Of a DNA stretch of 64,000 nt, positions 1 through 11,908 are shown piece after piece. How positions within the stretch are numbered: the stretch's first letter is position 1; every line of letters starts with the position of its first letter. Source of the stretch: Pseudarthrobacter sp. NS4 (GTDB lineage Bacteria > Actinomycetota > Actinomycetes > Actinomycetales > Micrococcaceae). The stretch is taken from the NCBI RefSeq assembly GCF_024758005.1, contig NZ_CP103288.1, positions 4,340,001-4,404,000 of the forward strand. Reading direction: 5' to 3'. The notes under the pieces are model-generated. The model searched no databases, had not been told where the DNA came from, and was given only the letters and a program-made list of their open reading frames with translations. The translations under genes and the position numbers were made by a program.

Positions 1-162
1 TTCCAGCACCACCGTAAAGAGCAGCACCGGGTTGGTGATGAAGAAGGCAGTCCGGGTCAGCGCCGAAACGGTGGGCTCGCCGCCCAACCCGCACCGCGCG
101 GCAATGTATCCCACAGCGATGACGACGCCGATCACCGCCAGCCCGACCAGCACGCCGCCCAT
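1..162 (-). CDS. AEC family transporter, N-terminal fragment cut by window edge
   Basis: The reverse strand reads 54 codons from an ATG at 162 with no stop before the window edge. The peptide is very hydrophobic: a first membrane helix of about 20 residues (VLVGLAVIGVVIAVGYIAA), a short polar loop with RCGLGGE, then a second segment containing ALTRTAFFITNPVLLFTVVL. The N-proximal loop followed by a helix with a TNP motif is typical of auxin efflux carrier (AEC) permeases, which export or take up small carboxylates such as malonate. Only the first two of about ten helices are visible, so substrate cannot be inferred. It is divergent from the LLM oxidoreductase at 316. Confidence 0.6.
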   Translation of the reverse strand, partial: MGGVLVGLAVIGVVIAVGYIAARCGLGGEPTVSALTRTAFFITNPVLLFTVVLE

Positions 163-315
163 GTGAGACACTTCCTTCCCGTCCTGCTGCCTCCTGCAAC
201 ATCGACAGGAATGCAGTACTACAAGTTCCAAACTTATCCGACAAGTGGACTGCAGACCCACCGCGGCGCCGGTGCCCCCTCGACACGGCACCATCGCGGA
301 CGGTAGAGGTTAACG

Positions 316-1332
316 ATGGTTACTGTCGGCTTCCACGCCTCACATGAACAGATCAGTCCCGGCCAGTTGCTCAAGGACGTCCAGCGCGCGGAGCGTGCAG
401 GCTTTGATGCCGCCATGTGTTCGGACCACATCGAGCCCTGGTCAGCACGCCAGGGCCATTCGGGCTTCGCCTGGTCCTGGCTGGGGGCTGCCCTGGCCAC
501 CACTGGCCTGCGGTTCGGCGTGGTGACGGCCCCGGGCCAGCGCTACCACCCCGCCATCATCGCGCACGCCTCCGCGACCCTTTCCAGCATGTTCCCGGGC
601 CGGTTCTGGTTCGCACCCGGCAGCGGCGAGAACATGAACGAGCACATTACCGGGGACGCCTGGCCGCCCAAGGACATACGGCAGCGCAGACTGGAGGAAT
701 GCGTGGACGTGATCCGCCGGCTGCACCGGGGCGAGGAGGTCACCCACCGTGGCCTGGTCACCGTGGAGCAGGCCAGGATATGGGACGTCCCCGACTCCCC
801 GCCCCCGCTGATCGCGCCGGCCATCAGCGTGGACACGGCCCGCAGGGCCGCCGGCTGGGCGGACGGCCTGGTCACAGTCAACCAGCCCGCCGCGAAGCTT
901 CAGGACGTGCTGGCCGCCTACCGGGACAACGGCGGACAAGGAAAGGCAGTGCTGCAGGTCCACCTGTCCTGGGCTCCCCGCGAAGAGGCCGCTGCAGCAG
1001 TGGCGCTGGACCAGTGGCGGACCAACACCTTCGATCCCCCCATCCCTTGGGACCTGCCTACAGCCGGGCATTTCGACGGCGTGGGCGAGCACGTGCGCGA
1101 GGAGCAGGTCCGCACCACCGTGAACGTTTCCTCAAGCCTCGACCAGCACGCGGAGTGGCTGGCCGGGTATGCCGGGCTGGGCTTCGATGAGCTGTACCTG
1201 CACTACGTGGGACAGGAGCAGGCGCCCTTTATCGACGCATTCGCCGCGGAGGTCCTCCCGCAGCTGCGCACCCCCGCCGTGCCGCAGCTTGCCGGAGCTT
1301 CGGCCGAGTCCGCGTCGGAGACCGCGGTATGA
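316..1332 (+). CDS. LLM-class flavin-dependent oxidoreductase
   Basis: A 338-residue protein of the luciferase-like monooxygenase (LLM) fold. The N-terminus GFHASHEQISPG is followed by CSDHIEPW, a barrel strand and loop typical of the FMN/F420-binding pocket. GFDAAMCSDH, FGVVTAPG and the APGSGENMNEH segment are characteristic of the small subfamily that is often found beside glycosidase genes in actinobacteria. The cofactor may be FMN or F420; the sequence does not decide. The substrate is unknown. The stop overlaps the next gene by ATGA (1329-1332), so the two are translationally coupled. The last 20 residues are Ala/Pro-rich and probably disordered. Confidence 0.85.
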   Translation: MVTVGFHASHEQISPGQLLKDVQRAERAGFDAAMCSDHIEPWSARQGHSGFAWSWLGAALATTGLRFGVVTAPGQRYHPAIIAHASATLSSMFPGRFWFAPGSGENMNEHITGDAWPPKDIRQRRLEECVDVIRRLHRGEEVTHRGLVTVEQARIWDVPDSPPPLIAPAISVDTARRAAGWADGLVTVNQPAAKLQDVLAAYRDNGGQGKAVLQVHLSWAPREEAAAAVALDQWRTNTFDPPIPWDLPTAGHFDGVGEHVREEQVRTTVNVSSSLDQHAEWLAGYAGLGFDELYLHYVGQEQAPFIDAFAAEVLPQLRTPAVPQLAGASAESASETAV

Positions 1333-3023
1333 GGATCGCCGAGACCTCCGACCTGTGGTGGAAGAACGCGGTCATCTACTGCCTGGACGTGGAGACATTC
1401 TTTGACGACGACGGCGACGGCACAGGCGACTTCGCGGGCCTCACGCAGCGCGTGGACTACCTGGCCGCGCTGGGCGTGACGTGTATCTGGCTCATGCCCT
1501 TCTACCCCTCACCGGACCGGGACGACGGCTACGACGTGACGGACTTCTTCACCGTGGACCCGCGGCTGGGCACCCTGGGGGACGTGGTGGAGTTCATTCG
1601 GGCCGCGAAGGACCGTGGCATGCGCGTCATCGCCGACTTCGTGGTCAACCACACTTCGGACCAGCACCCGTGGTTCATCGAGGCACGGAAATCGACGGAC
1701 AACCCCTACCGGGACTTCTACGTCTGGCGGAGCGACACTCCTCCGAACACGTCATCGGAAGTGGTGTTTCCGGGCGAAGAGGACTCCCTGTGGACCAAGG
1801 ACGACGCCACCGGGGAATGGTACCTGCACATGTTCGCCGGGCATCAGCCGGACCTGAACGTCACCAACCCCGCCGTACGGAACGAAATCGCCAAGGCCAT
1901 GGGCCTGTGGCTTGAACTCGGCCTGGATGGCTTCCGGCTGGACGCTGTGCCCTTCTTCCTGGAAACCCGGGGCCAGCCCAAGGACGAGGCCGCCAGGCTG
2001 GATCCCCACGGTTACCTCACGGCACTGCGCAGTTTCGTAAGCCGCCGCAACGGGAGCGCCATCCTGCTGGGAGAGGTGAACCTGCCCTACAAGGAACAGG
2101 TGGAGTACTTCGGCGGGCCGGACGGCGACGAACTCAACATGCAGTTCGACTTCATGTCCATGCAGTACATCTACCTCTCCATGGCCCGCCAGGACGCCAG
2201 GCCGCTGGCCGAGACGCTCAAGAGCCGCCCGCCCATCCACCCGGACAACCAGTGGGCCATGTTCGTGCGCAACCATGACGAACTCACCCTGGACAAACTC
2301 AGTGAGGGTGAGCGCGGCGAGGTCTTCGCCGCCTTCGGGCCGGAGAAAAACATGCAAATCTACGGGCGGGGCCTGCGCAGGCGGCTGCCCCCGATGCTTG
2401 GCGGCGATGCAGCGCGCCTCCGGATGATGTACTCGCTGATGTTCGCCCTGCCCGGGACTCCCGTGCTGTTTTACGGGGAGGAAATTGGCATGGGCGAGGA
2501 CCTCCGGCAAAAGGGCCGATCTGCCGTGCGCACGCCCATGCAGTGGGACGACGAGCCGAACGGCGGCTTTTCCACGGCCAAGGCATCGGAGCTTGTGGCA
2601 CCGCTGGCAAGGGGCGAATACAGCCCGGAGCACGTCAACGCCACAGCCGCCAAGCGGGATCCGGACTCCCTGTTCAACTTCATGGCCACCCTGATCCGCC
2701 GCTACCGGGAGTGCGCGGAGCTGGGCTGGGGCGAATTCGCCCTCATTGACCAGCCCGAGCCTGCGGTCTTCGCACACACCTGCAGCACGGACGGCGCGGC
2801 GCTGGTGCTCCTCCACAACTTCGGGGAGGAGCCCGTGAAGGTCAGCGGTTCACTGAATCCTGAGAATGGGCAGCGGAATGCATTCAAGGACGCCATCCTG
2901 CTGGACCTGTTCGACGGCGACAACGTACCCATGGAGCCCGACGGCAGCTTTACCGTGCAGCTGGGACGCTACGGGTACCGCTGGTACCGCCTGCACCGGA
3001 AAGGCGACCGGCTGGCACCGTAA
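1329..3023 (+). CDS. GH13 alpha-amylase family enzyme (trehalose synthase-like)
   Basis: A 564-residue cytoplasmic glycosidase with no signal peptide. The family 13 conserved regions are present: ADFVVNHTS (102-110), GFRLDAVP with nucleophile Asp205, GEVNLP with acid/base Glu249, and FVRNHDE with Asp317. Length and the motif WWKNAVIYCLDVETF near the N-terminus resemble trehalose synthase (maltose alpha-glucosyltransferase) and related GH13 enzymes rather than secreted amylases. It lies in one transcription unit with the LLM oxidoreductase, sharing the ATGA overlap. Probable role is alpha-glucan, maltose or trehalose interconversion; the exact reaction is inferred only from overall resemblance. 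Confidence 0.85.
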   Translation: MRIAETSDLWWKNAVIYCLDVETFFDDDGDGTGDFAGLTQRVDYLAALGVTCIWLMPFYPSPDRDDGYDVTDFFTVDPRLGTLGDVVEFIRAAKDRGMRVIADFVVNHTSDQHPWFIEARKSTDNPYRDFYVWRSDTPPNTSSEVVFPGEEDSLWTKDDATGEWYLHMFAGHQPDLNVTNPAVRNEIAKAMGLWLELGLDGFRLDAVPFFLETRGQPKDEAARLDPHGYLTALRSFVSRRNGSAILLGEVNLPYKEQVEYFGGPDGDELNMQFDFMSMQYIYLSMARQDARPLAETLKSRPPIHPDNQWAMFVRNHDELTLDKLSEGERGEVFAAFGPEKNMQIYGRGLRRRLPPMLGGDAARLRMMYSLMFALPGTPVLFYGEEIGMGEDLRQKGRSAVRTPMQWDDEPNGGFSTAKASELVAPLARGEYSPEHVNATAAKRDPDSLFNFMATLIRRYRECAELGWGEFALIDQPEPAVFAHTCSTDGAALVLLHNFGEEPVKVSGSLNPENGQRNAFKDAILLDLFDGDNVPMEPDGSFTVQLGRYGYRWYRLHRKGDRLAP

Positions 3024-3061
3024 CCGGCCCCCCGCCGTCGTCCTTTGTGAAAAGATCAACC

Positions 3062-4288
3062 ATGCGCGCCATGCAACACTCCAGCAAACTGCAGAACGTC
3101 CGGTATGAACTCCGCGGTCCCATCCTCCAGGCTGCCAAAAACATGGAGGCCGAGGGGCACCGGATCCTCAAGATGAACCTCGGGGACACCGCTCCGTTCG
3201 GACTGGAAACGCCGGAGTCCGTGGTGGTGGACATGATCCACCACCTGCGTGGCGCCCAGGGGTACAGCGATTCCAAGGGAATCTTCTCGGCCCGGACCGC
3301 CATCTCGCAGTACTACCAGACCCGTGGCCTGATGCAGATCGGCGTGGAGGACATCTTCATCGGCAATGGCGTCAGCGAGCTGATCTCCATGTGCCTGCAG
3401 GCGTTCATGGAGAACGGCGACGAAATCCTGGTTCCGGCGCCCGATTACCCGCTGTGGACCGCCGCAGTCACCCTGACCGGCGGCACACCGGTGCACTACC
3501 TCTGTGACGAGTCCGACAACTGGTGGCCGGACCTGTCCGACGTGGAAGCAAAGATCACCAGCCGCACCAAGGGGATCGTGATCATCAATCCCAACAACCC
3601 CACAGGGGCGGTATACCCCCGCCACGTGCTGGAACAGTTCGCCTCGCTGGCCCGGAAGCACAACCTGGTCCTGTTCTCGGACGAGATATACGAGAAAGTG
3701 CTCTATGAGGACGCCCGGCACATTCATACCGCTTCCGTGGCCGAGGATGTTTGCTGCCTGACATTCAGCGGGTTGTCCAAGGCCTACCGCATGCCGGGCT
3801 ACCGGGCCGGCTGGGTGGCCGTCACCGGACCGCTTGCTGCAACCGCCGCCTACCGGGAGGGCCTGGAATTGCTGGCCTCCCTGCGGCTGTGCCCGAACGT
3901 CCCTGCCCAGCACGCCATTCAGACCTGCCTGGGTGGCTACCAAAGCATCGAGGCACTGGTGCGGCCGGGCGGCCGGCTGCGCGAACAGCGGGACCTCGCG
4001 TTCAAGCTGCTGACCGCCATCCCGGGCGTCACGTGCGTACCGGCGTCAGGGGCCATGTACCTGTTCCCCCGCCTGGACCCGGAGCTCTACCCGATCACCA
4101 GCGATGAGCAGTTTGTCCTGGACCTCCTCCAGGAACAGAAGATCCTGGTCTCCCACGGCTCGGCATTCAACTGGCCCACGCCGGACCACTTCCGGTTCGT
4201 GATACTGCCGTCGGTACTGGACATCGAGGAGGCAGTAGGCCGGATCTCCACGTTCCTCGCGGGGTACCGCAGCCGCCAGGCAGCCTAG
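3062..4288 (+). CDS. PLP-dependent class I/II aminotransferase (AlaA-like)
   Basis: A fold-type I aminotransferase of 408 residues, probably glutamate-pyruvate type. The sequence shows NPNNPTGAVYP, FSDEIYEKV, and the PLP-lysine block SGLSKAYRMPGYRAGW followed by an arginine for substrate carboxylate. Overall sequence (LQNVRYELRGPI near the N-terminus) closely resembles AlaA-type alanine aminotransferases. I chose the ATG at 3062; an in-frame GTG at 3047 and an ATG at 3071 are alternatives because the ribosome site is weak. The gene follows the GH13 gene by 38 bases in the same direction and ends tail to tail with the small membrane protein at 4285, sharing 4 bases. Confidence 0.87.
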   Translation: MRAMQHSSKLQNVRYELRGPILQAAKNMEAEGHRILKMNLGDTAPFGLETPESVVVDMIHHLRGAQGYSDSKGIFSARTAISQYYQTRGLMQIGVEDIFIGNGVSELISMCLQAFMENGDEILVPAPDYPLWTAAVTLTGGTPVHYLCDESDNWWPDLSDVEAKITSRTKGIVIINPNNPTGAVYPRHVLEQFASLARKHNLVLFSDEIYEKVLYEDARHIHTASVAEDVCCLTFSGLSKAYRMPGYRAGWVAVTGPLAATAAYREGLELLASLRLCPNVPAQHAIQTCLGGYQSIEALVRPGGRLREQRDLAFKLLTAIPGVTCVPASGAMYLFPRLDPELYPITSDEQFVLDLLQEQKILVSHGSAFNWPTPDHFRFVILPSVLDIEEAVGRISTFLAGYRSRQAA

Positions 4289-4695
4289 CCGGAGCGCTGC
4301 CTCACGGCATTGGCCGACTGCACCAGGCGATCGGCCTCAGCCACGATCAGCTCCCCGGTCGGGGCGGAAACCGTAACGCTGCGCCGGCCCTCCTGCTCCT
4401 GGTTCCGGATTCCCACCGCGAGGGCGCTCATCAGTTCGGCGTCTTCCGACGTGGCCAGGTCACTTCCGATGAGCTGGACCAGCACCTTCAGCCCGGCCAG
4501 GCGGCGCTGCGGATCCGCCTCGTTAAGGGCCGAGTCGATGGCCCATTGTGCGCGTCTCCACCACTGGTCCCGCCGGTCTGCCCGGTCCCGCTGCCGGTAG
4601 GCCAGGAAGGCCACCAGCACCACGCCGAACGTTGCCAGCGGCGCAAGCGATGCCGCACCCAGCACGGCCGCCCAGATCCCTTGCACGATCTCCAT
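4285..4695 (-). CDS. small hypothetical protein with one N-terminal membrane helix
   Basis: A 136-residue protein of unknown function. An N-terminal hydrophobic segment (about residues 5-33, including APLATFGVVLVAFLAYR) is followed by a basic stretch with QRDRADRRDQWWRR and then a soluble, probably helical domain. The topology suggests a membrane-tethered cytoplasmic domain. It is convergent with the aminotransferase and alone on its strand. No catalytic motif is visible. Confidence 0.65.
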   Translation of the reverse strand: MEIVQGIWAAVLGAASLAPLATFGVVLVAFLAYRQRDRADRRDQWWRRAQWAIDSALNEADPQRRLAGLKVLVQLIGSDLATSEDAELMSALAVGIRNQEQEGRRSVTVSAPTGELIVAEADRLVQSANAVRQRSG

Positions 4696-4873
4696 GGCAC
4701 TACCTTAGGGGCCGCAGCGTCCCGCCCCCGGGACAACTGCCGTGCCGGAGAAACAAGGACGGCTCGAAGAACTAACCGTTACCTAACCGTGCGGAAACCA
4801 GCACGCAACATTGCCCGCCCACACTGGTAGTGCAGGCAAGAGCCGGCACCAGCTCCAGCCAGGAGGCCCCGCC

Positions 4874-5110
4874 ATGTTGAAGAAAGCGACCACGCATGTA
4901 ACCAGAATCCGCGCGCTGGACCAGCTCCACCGCGGTGATGAAATCGAAGCCCGGCTTTCCGTGGGGCCTTCCTACGACGATGTGGTGGTCCGCCGCGGCA
5001 GCGTCCAGGAAACAGCACCCGGCATCGGCGTTGTATGGATCCTGGACCGGATCACAGGCCTGCGGAAAGCAATCAATACGGACGAATGCAGCGTCTGGCG
5101 GGTTGCCTGA
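4874..5110 (+). CDS. small conserved hypothetical protein (78 aa)
   Basis: The ATG at 4874 lies eight bases after a strong AGGAGG ribosome site (4861-4866), which fixes the start. The 78-residue product is soluble, with a predicted beta-rich core (EIEARLSVGPSYDDVVVRRG, then GVVWILDRITGLRK). This looks like a small beta-barrel or SH3-like domain, but I do not recognise the family. It stands alone between an oppositely oriented membrane protein gene and the dehydrogenase. Confidence 0.6.
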   Translation: MLKKATTHVTRIRALDQLHRGDEIEARLSVGPSYDDVVVRRGSVQETAPGIGVVWILDRITGLRKAINTDECSVWRVA

Positions 5111-5147
5111 AGCTGGTTCTGCGCGCCAAGGCCCGGGCGGTACGCGT

Positions 5148-5189
5148 GCAGGCAGTCCAGTGCGGGTGTAGTCAGTAAGGACTGCCCGC
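5148..5189. terminator. bidirectional stem-loop between convergent genes
   Basis: Arms GCAGGCAGTCC (5148-5158) and GGACTGCCCGC (5179-5189) pair with a single mismatch around a 20-base loop. It sits between the ends of the + strand 78-aa gene and the - strand dehydrogenase gene, the usual place for a shared terminator, but it lacks a clear T tract. Confidence 0.45.
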
Positions 5190-5218
5190 GGGACAACCGC
5201 CAGCCACCGGGCATTGGG

Positions 5219-5992
5219 TCAGGCAGGATCCTGCCGCGAAAGCGAACGCAACCACTCAATGGCGCCGTCCGTCATTGGATGCGGGGTACCCAGCATTTCC
5301 AGGAAGGACCGCGCATCCCGCATTTCCGCCTCACGGCGCAGCGCATGCAGGCTCGTGCCCTGGAGTATCCGTGCCACCTGCTCATGGCCGGACGGACCGA
5401 GCTCTGACGCAATCTGCTCAATGATCCAGTCTTCCGCTCCTGCTGCCCGGGCTGCGAAGACTGATTCGAAGACCGAGGCGGCCAGGCCCTTCATAAAGAC
5501 GCTGCGCAGCAACTTCAGCCCCGCTGCGGCGCCGGCCCCACCGTCCGCAACAGTGGCAGGGATACCCCAGGACGTGAATATCGCCAGAAGACGGTCGGTG
5601 CCGGTGCCGCTCAGCACCACGGGGGTCTCGAGCCGGGCACGGGGAACCGGCGCGAGGATGGCGACGTCAACGAACGCGATGGCGCAGTCTTCGGCCCGGA
5701 GCGCGAGCCGCTGCTTTTCGGCCGGGCTGGCAGTATTCATGTCGGCGTAAATCGCCATTGGTTGCATCGCAGGCAGGGCTTCCCGGAGAACGGTCCCGGC
5801 TTCGCCGGCACCCACCAGGCTCAGTACCAGGTCAGCTCCGGAAACTGCCTGGCCGGTACTGCTTGCCCCGCCGACCCGGTCGGGCAGGACAGGAACGTAC
5901 GGATCGACCGCGGTGACCGGGATCCCCCGCCGGGCAAGGTCTGCCGCATAGATGGTTCCGGCTTCCCCGAGACCTAAAACGGTAACGCGCAT
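5219..5992 (-). CDS. NAD(P)-dependent dehydrogenase, 6-phosphogluconate dehydrogenase-like (DUF1932 type)
   Basis: A 257-residue oxidoreductase. The Rossmann start VTVLGLGEAGTIYAADLARRG contains GxGxxG-like spacing; AIYADMNTASPAEKQ corresponds to the 3-hydroxyacid dehydrogenase segment that contacts the substrate; the C-terminal half (residues about 170-257) is helical like the DUF1932 domain. I start at 5992 because GGAGGGA lies nine bases upstream; an in-frame extension to 6031 would remove the promoter space. It is divergent from the GntR regulator gene at 6088 and is its likely target. The substrate is unknown; proximity to the aromatic cluster suggests a hydroxyacid intermediate, which is inference. 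Confidence 0.75.
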   Translation of the reverse strand: MRVTVLGLGEAGTIYAADLARRGIPVTAVDPYVPVLPDRVGGASSTGQAVSGADLVLSLVGAGEAGTVLREALPAMQPMAIYADMNTASPAEKQRLALRAEDCAIAFVDVAILAPVPRARLETPVVLSGTGTDRLLAIFTSWGIPATVADGGAGAAAGLKLLRSVFMKGLAASVFESVFAARAAGAEDWIIEQIASELGPSGHEQVARILQGTSLHALRREAEMRDARSFLEMLGTPHPMTDGAIEWLRSLSRQDPA

Positions 5993-6021
5993 GGGGATTC
6001 TTCCCTCCATTGCTCCTAAGA

Positions 6022-6031
6022 TTGTAAACAA
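6022..6031. promoter_or_regulatory. candidate GntR/FadR-type operator TTGT-AA-ACAA
   Basis: TTGTAAACAA has perfect TTGT/ACAA half sites and lies in the 95-base divergent region between the dehydrogenase (start 5992) and gntR (start 6088). FCD-type GntR regulators usually bind TNGTNNNACNA-like sequences and often control themselves and a divergent gene. The match is to half sites only; spacing is one base shorter than the textbook site. Confidence 0.4.
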
Positions 6032-6087
6032 AATGGGTTACCCGGACCGGGCGCCCAACAGTTGGCGATTCTGGGAGTTGAACGGAC

Positions 6088-6789
6088 ATGTCCCCGGTAC
6101 CTGACGGGCATTCACCTGCGGCGGAAGCGGAAGCCGGCGTGGACCCGACGGTCACTGACATCATTCGTGAGGCGATCGTCCGGGGTGAGTACGCCCCCAA
6201 CCAGCGGCTCATAGAGGCAGACCTCAGTGCTGCGTTTTCCGCCAGCCGCGCCACGGTCCGCACCGCGCTGCTCGAGCTTGCGGGCGAAGGCCTGGTGGAA
6301 CGGCTGCCAAACCGCGGATCCCGGGTACGGGCCGTTCCGGTGGAGGAGGCAATCGAGATCCTTGAGGTGCGGATCGGTGTTGAGGGCCTGTGCGCCGCGA
6401 AGACGGCCGCAAGCATTTCCGACGACGATATAGCGGCCTTCCATCGCCTGCGTTCCCGCATGATCGAAGCGGTCTCCGAAGGCGACCTCGTCGAATACTC
6501 GCGCCTGAACCAGTACCTCGACGTGCGGATCCGCGAGCTGAGCCGGCATGCCACCGCCTCCGAGGTGCTGTCCCGGTTGCACGCGCAGAGCGTCAGGCAC
6601 CAGTTCAAACTGTCGTCGCGGCCTCAGCGGGCCAAAGTCTCCGTGCTGGAGCATATCGCGATCATCGACGCCGTCGTGGCCCGTGACCCGGAAGCCGCCG
6701 AGCGCGCCGTTCGCAGCCACCTGCTGAGCGTCATCGACGCGCTTCGCGATCTTTCCTCCCCGGGCCACGGAACAGCAGCGTTCCACTGA
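6088..6789 (+). CDS. GntR family transcriptional regulator with FCD ligand domain
   Basis: A 233-residue regulator. The winged helix-turn-helix spans about residues 20-85 (PNQRLIEADLSAAFSASRAT, then GLVERLPNRGSRVRAV), and an all-helical FCD domain occupies about 90-225. FCD domains bind small carboxylic acids, often through a metal. The gene is divergent from the dehydrogenase and converges on the first O-demethylase gene, one base separating the two stops. It is a natural candidate for control of the surrounding aromatic genes; similar TTGT/ACAA half sites lie upstream of that O-demethylase and of the ABC transporter operon. Confidence 0.87.
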   Translation: MSPVPDGHSPAAEAEAGVDPTVTDIIREAIVRGEYAPNQRLIEADLSAAFSASRATVRTALLELAGEGLVERLPNRGSRVRAVPVEEAIEILEVRIGVEGLCAAKTAASISDDDIAAFHRLRSRMIEAVSEGDLVEYSRLNQYLDVRIRELSRHATASEVLSRLHAQSVRHQFKLSSRPQRAKVSVLEHIAIIDAVVARDPEAAERAVRSHLLSVIDALRDLSSPGHGTAAFH

Positions 6790-6790
6790 A

Positions 6791-9796
<3,006 letters not shown>

Positions 9797-9810
<14 letters not shown>

Positions 9811-10873
9811 GGGCATCCCCTGCCTCTACATGCGTGCGGGGACATCCAAAGGTGCGTTCTTCCTCGCGTCGGACCTCCCGGATGATCCCGGCGACCGGGA
9901 CAACCTGCTCCTGCGGATCATGGGAACCCCGGACCCACGGCAGATCGACGGCCTTGGCGGCGCGCACCCCCTGACGACCAAGGTCGCCGTCATTTCACCG
10001 TCCGGCGACGGCGCCGATGTGAACTATCTTTTCCTCCAGTTGGGCGTGGACACCGCCTTTGTCACCGACCGGCAGAACTGCGGGAACATCCTCGCCGGGG
10101 TTGGCCCGTTCGCCGTTGAACGCGGCCTCGTTGCAGCAGCCGAAGGTCATACCGAGGTGCGCATCAGGATGGTCAACACGGACAGCATCGCCACCGCCCG
10201 CTTCGCCACTCCCGGCGGTGCCGTGGACTATGACGGCGACCTTCGGATCGACGGCGTCCCGGGCACCGCAGGTGCCATCCGGCTCAACTTCGAAGGCACG
10301 GCAGGCTCCTCGACGGGGGCGCTGTTCCCCACCGGCCGGGTGCTTGACCATGTGGCAGGGATGGAGGTGACGTGCGTCGACAACGGAATGCCGAGCGTTC
10401 TGGTGCGGGCGTCCGACCTCGGAGCAAGTGGCAACGAATCCCCCGCAGACCTCGAGGGCGACGCCGGCCTGGCGGACCGGCTCGGCGAGCTCAGGCTCTC
10501 GGCCGCCAAGCTGATGGGCATGGGAGACGTCACCCGGGACACCGTGCCGAAGCTTGTACTGCTGTCAGCCCCGGAAGCGGGCGGGACCATCAGTACCAGA
10601 AGCTTCCTGCCGGTGCGGGTCCACACGTCGATCGGTGTGCTCGGGGCGCTCACGGTCGGGGCGGGAGTGCTCCCTGAGGGTACGGTTGGCCACGGCCTTG
10701 CCGAACTCCCCCCACCCGGCGCCCCCTTGCGCATAGAGCACCCTACCGGGCATTTCGATGTCGACGTTGCGGTGGAACCAAGCTCAGACGGGCTGGCAGT
10801 TACCCGTGCCGCCGCCCTCCGCACGGCGCGAAAAATTTTTGACGGGTACGTTTTCCCGCGCCCGCGGTTATGA
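9797..10873 (+). CDS. galD: 4-oxalomesaconate tautomerase, PrpF family (GalD-like)
   Basis: A 358-residue PrpF-fold isomerase. Diagnostic segments are CLYMRAGTSKGAFFLASDLP near the N-terminus, QIDGLGGAHPLTTKVAVISP, and the C-terminal FDVDVAVEPSSDGL. PrpF/GalD proteins catalyse keto-enol or double-bond shifts of tricarboxylates such as 4-oxalomesaconate. I start at 9797 (MAAVEG); an ATG at 9785 is also possible. The start lies inside the end of galC. The gene is followed after 27 bases by the extradiol dioxygenase gene. Confidence 0.85.
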
Positions 10874-10900
10874 TGACGGCCCTTTAGAGAGGACAAGCGC

Positions 10901-11866
10901 ATGACCGAGCACACCTCCTTCGACATAGCCCACGTAGGGAACGTGGAACTGCTGACCCCTGACTTCGAAAAGAGCCTGTGGTTCTTCCGCGACCTGCTCG
11001 CCATGCGTGTGGTGGCTGAATCCGATGAAGCCGGGAGAACATCGGTGTACTTGCGGACCTGGGACGAATATCAGCTCTACACGGTAAAACTCACGGCATC
11101 CACCGACGCCGGTGTTGGCCGGACCACGTTCCGGACCACAAGCCAGGAGGCGCTCCAGCGCCGCGTAGCGGCCATCGAAGCTACGGGACTTGGCATCGGC
11201 TGGGTGGACGGCGAGGTTGGCACGGGTCCTGCCTACGCCTTCCGGGATCCCGACGGGCATGACCTGGCCATCTACTATGAAACCGAACGATACGTGGCCA
11301 CTGACGATAAACCCGCCCTGAAAAACCAGGCTTCCGCCTTTCCCGGGCGAGGAGTCAACGCCCGGCGGCTGGACCACGTAAATTTCCTCGCCAGGGACGT
11401 GCTGGCAAACGGCGAATTTGTCGCTGCTGCGCTGCGGGGACGCGAAAGCGAGCGCATCAAGCTCGACGACGGCGGTTATGCCGCATGGTGGTTCCACTTC
11501 AACAACAAGTCCTACGACATCGTCTACTCGGACGACTGGCTAAAGCACGGCAACCGGCTCCACCACGTTGCCTTCGCCCCTGATACCCGGGAGGACATCC
11601 TGAAGGCGGCCGACATCTTTCTCGAGAACGGAATCCACATCGAGTCCGGCCCGCACAAGCATGCCATCAACCAGACCTTTTTCCTGTACGTCTGGGAGCC
11701 GGGCGGTAACCGCATCGAACTCGCCAATGCCGGTGCCCGTCTACTCCTGGACCCCGACTCGCCCGTAGTGGAGTGGACGCAGGAAGAGCGCAAAAAAGGG
11801 CAGGCCTGGGGCATGAAAACCATCGAAACGTTCCACACCCATGGAACTCCCGTCGTCCGGCAGTGA
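10901..11866 (+). CDS. two-domain VOC extradiol ring-cleavage dioxygenase
   Basis: A 321-residue vicinal-oxygen-chelate protein with two VOC modules (about 8-128 and 155-285). The type I extradiol metal triad is visible in the second module: His159 in LDHVNFL, His222 in LHHVAFAPD, and Glu273 in GGNRIEL. This predicts an Fe(II) (or Mn) dioxygenase acting on a catecholic ring, such as protocatechuate, gallate or 3-O-methylgallate. Known gallate and protocatechuate 4,5-dioxygenases (GalA, LigAB) belong to the unrelated type II family, so a VOC enzyme here is unusual. The ribosome site AGAGAGGA sits nine bases before ATG. It lies between galD and an ALDH gene, all in one direction. Confidence 0.8.
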   Translation: MTEHTSFDIAHVGNVELLTPDFEKSLWFFRDLLAMRVVAESDEAGRTSVYLRTWDEYQLYTVKLTASTDAGVGRTTFRTTSQEALQRRVAAIEATGLGIGWVDGEVGTGPAYAFRDPDGHDLAIYYETERYVATDDKPALKNQASAFPGRGVNARRLDHVNFLARDVLANGEFVAAALRGRESERIKLDDGGYAAWWFHFNNKSYDIVYSDDWLKHGNRLHHVAFAPDTREDILKAADIFLENGIHIESGPHKHAINQTFFLYVWEPGGNRIELANAGARLLLDPDSPVVEWTQEERKKGQAWGMKTIETFHTHGTPVVRQ

Positions 11867-11908
11867 CGACATAAGAAACCCGCAGTACCCACAGAGAGGT
11901 GCGACGTC

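Noticed and set aside
10901..11866. Glyoxalase or antibiotic-resistance VOC protein
   Set aside because: Two modules with the extradiol triad His159-His222-Glu273 and the gal gene context support a ring-cleavage dioxygenase.
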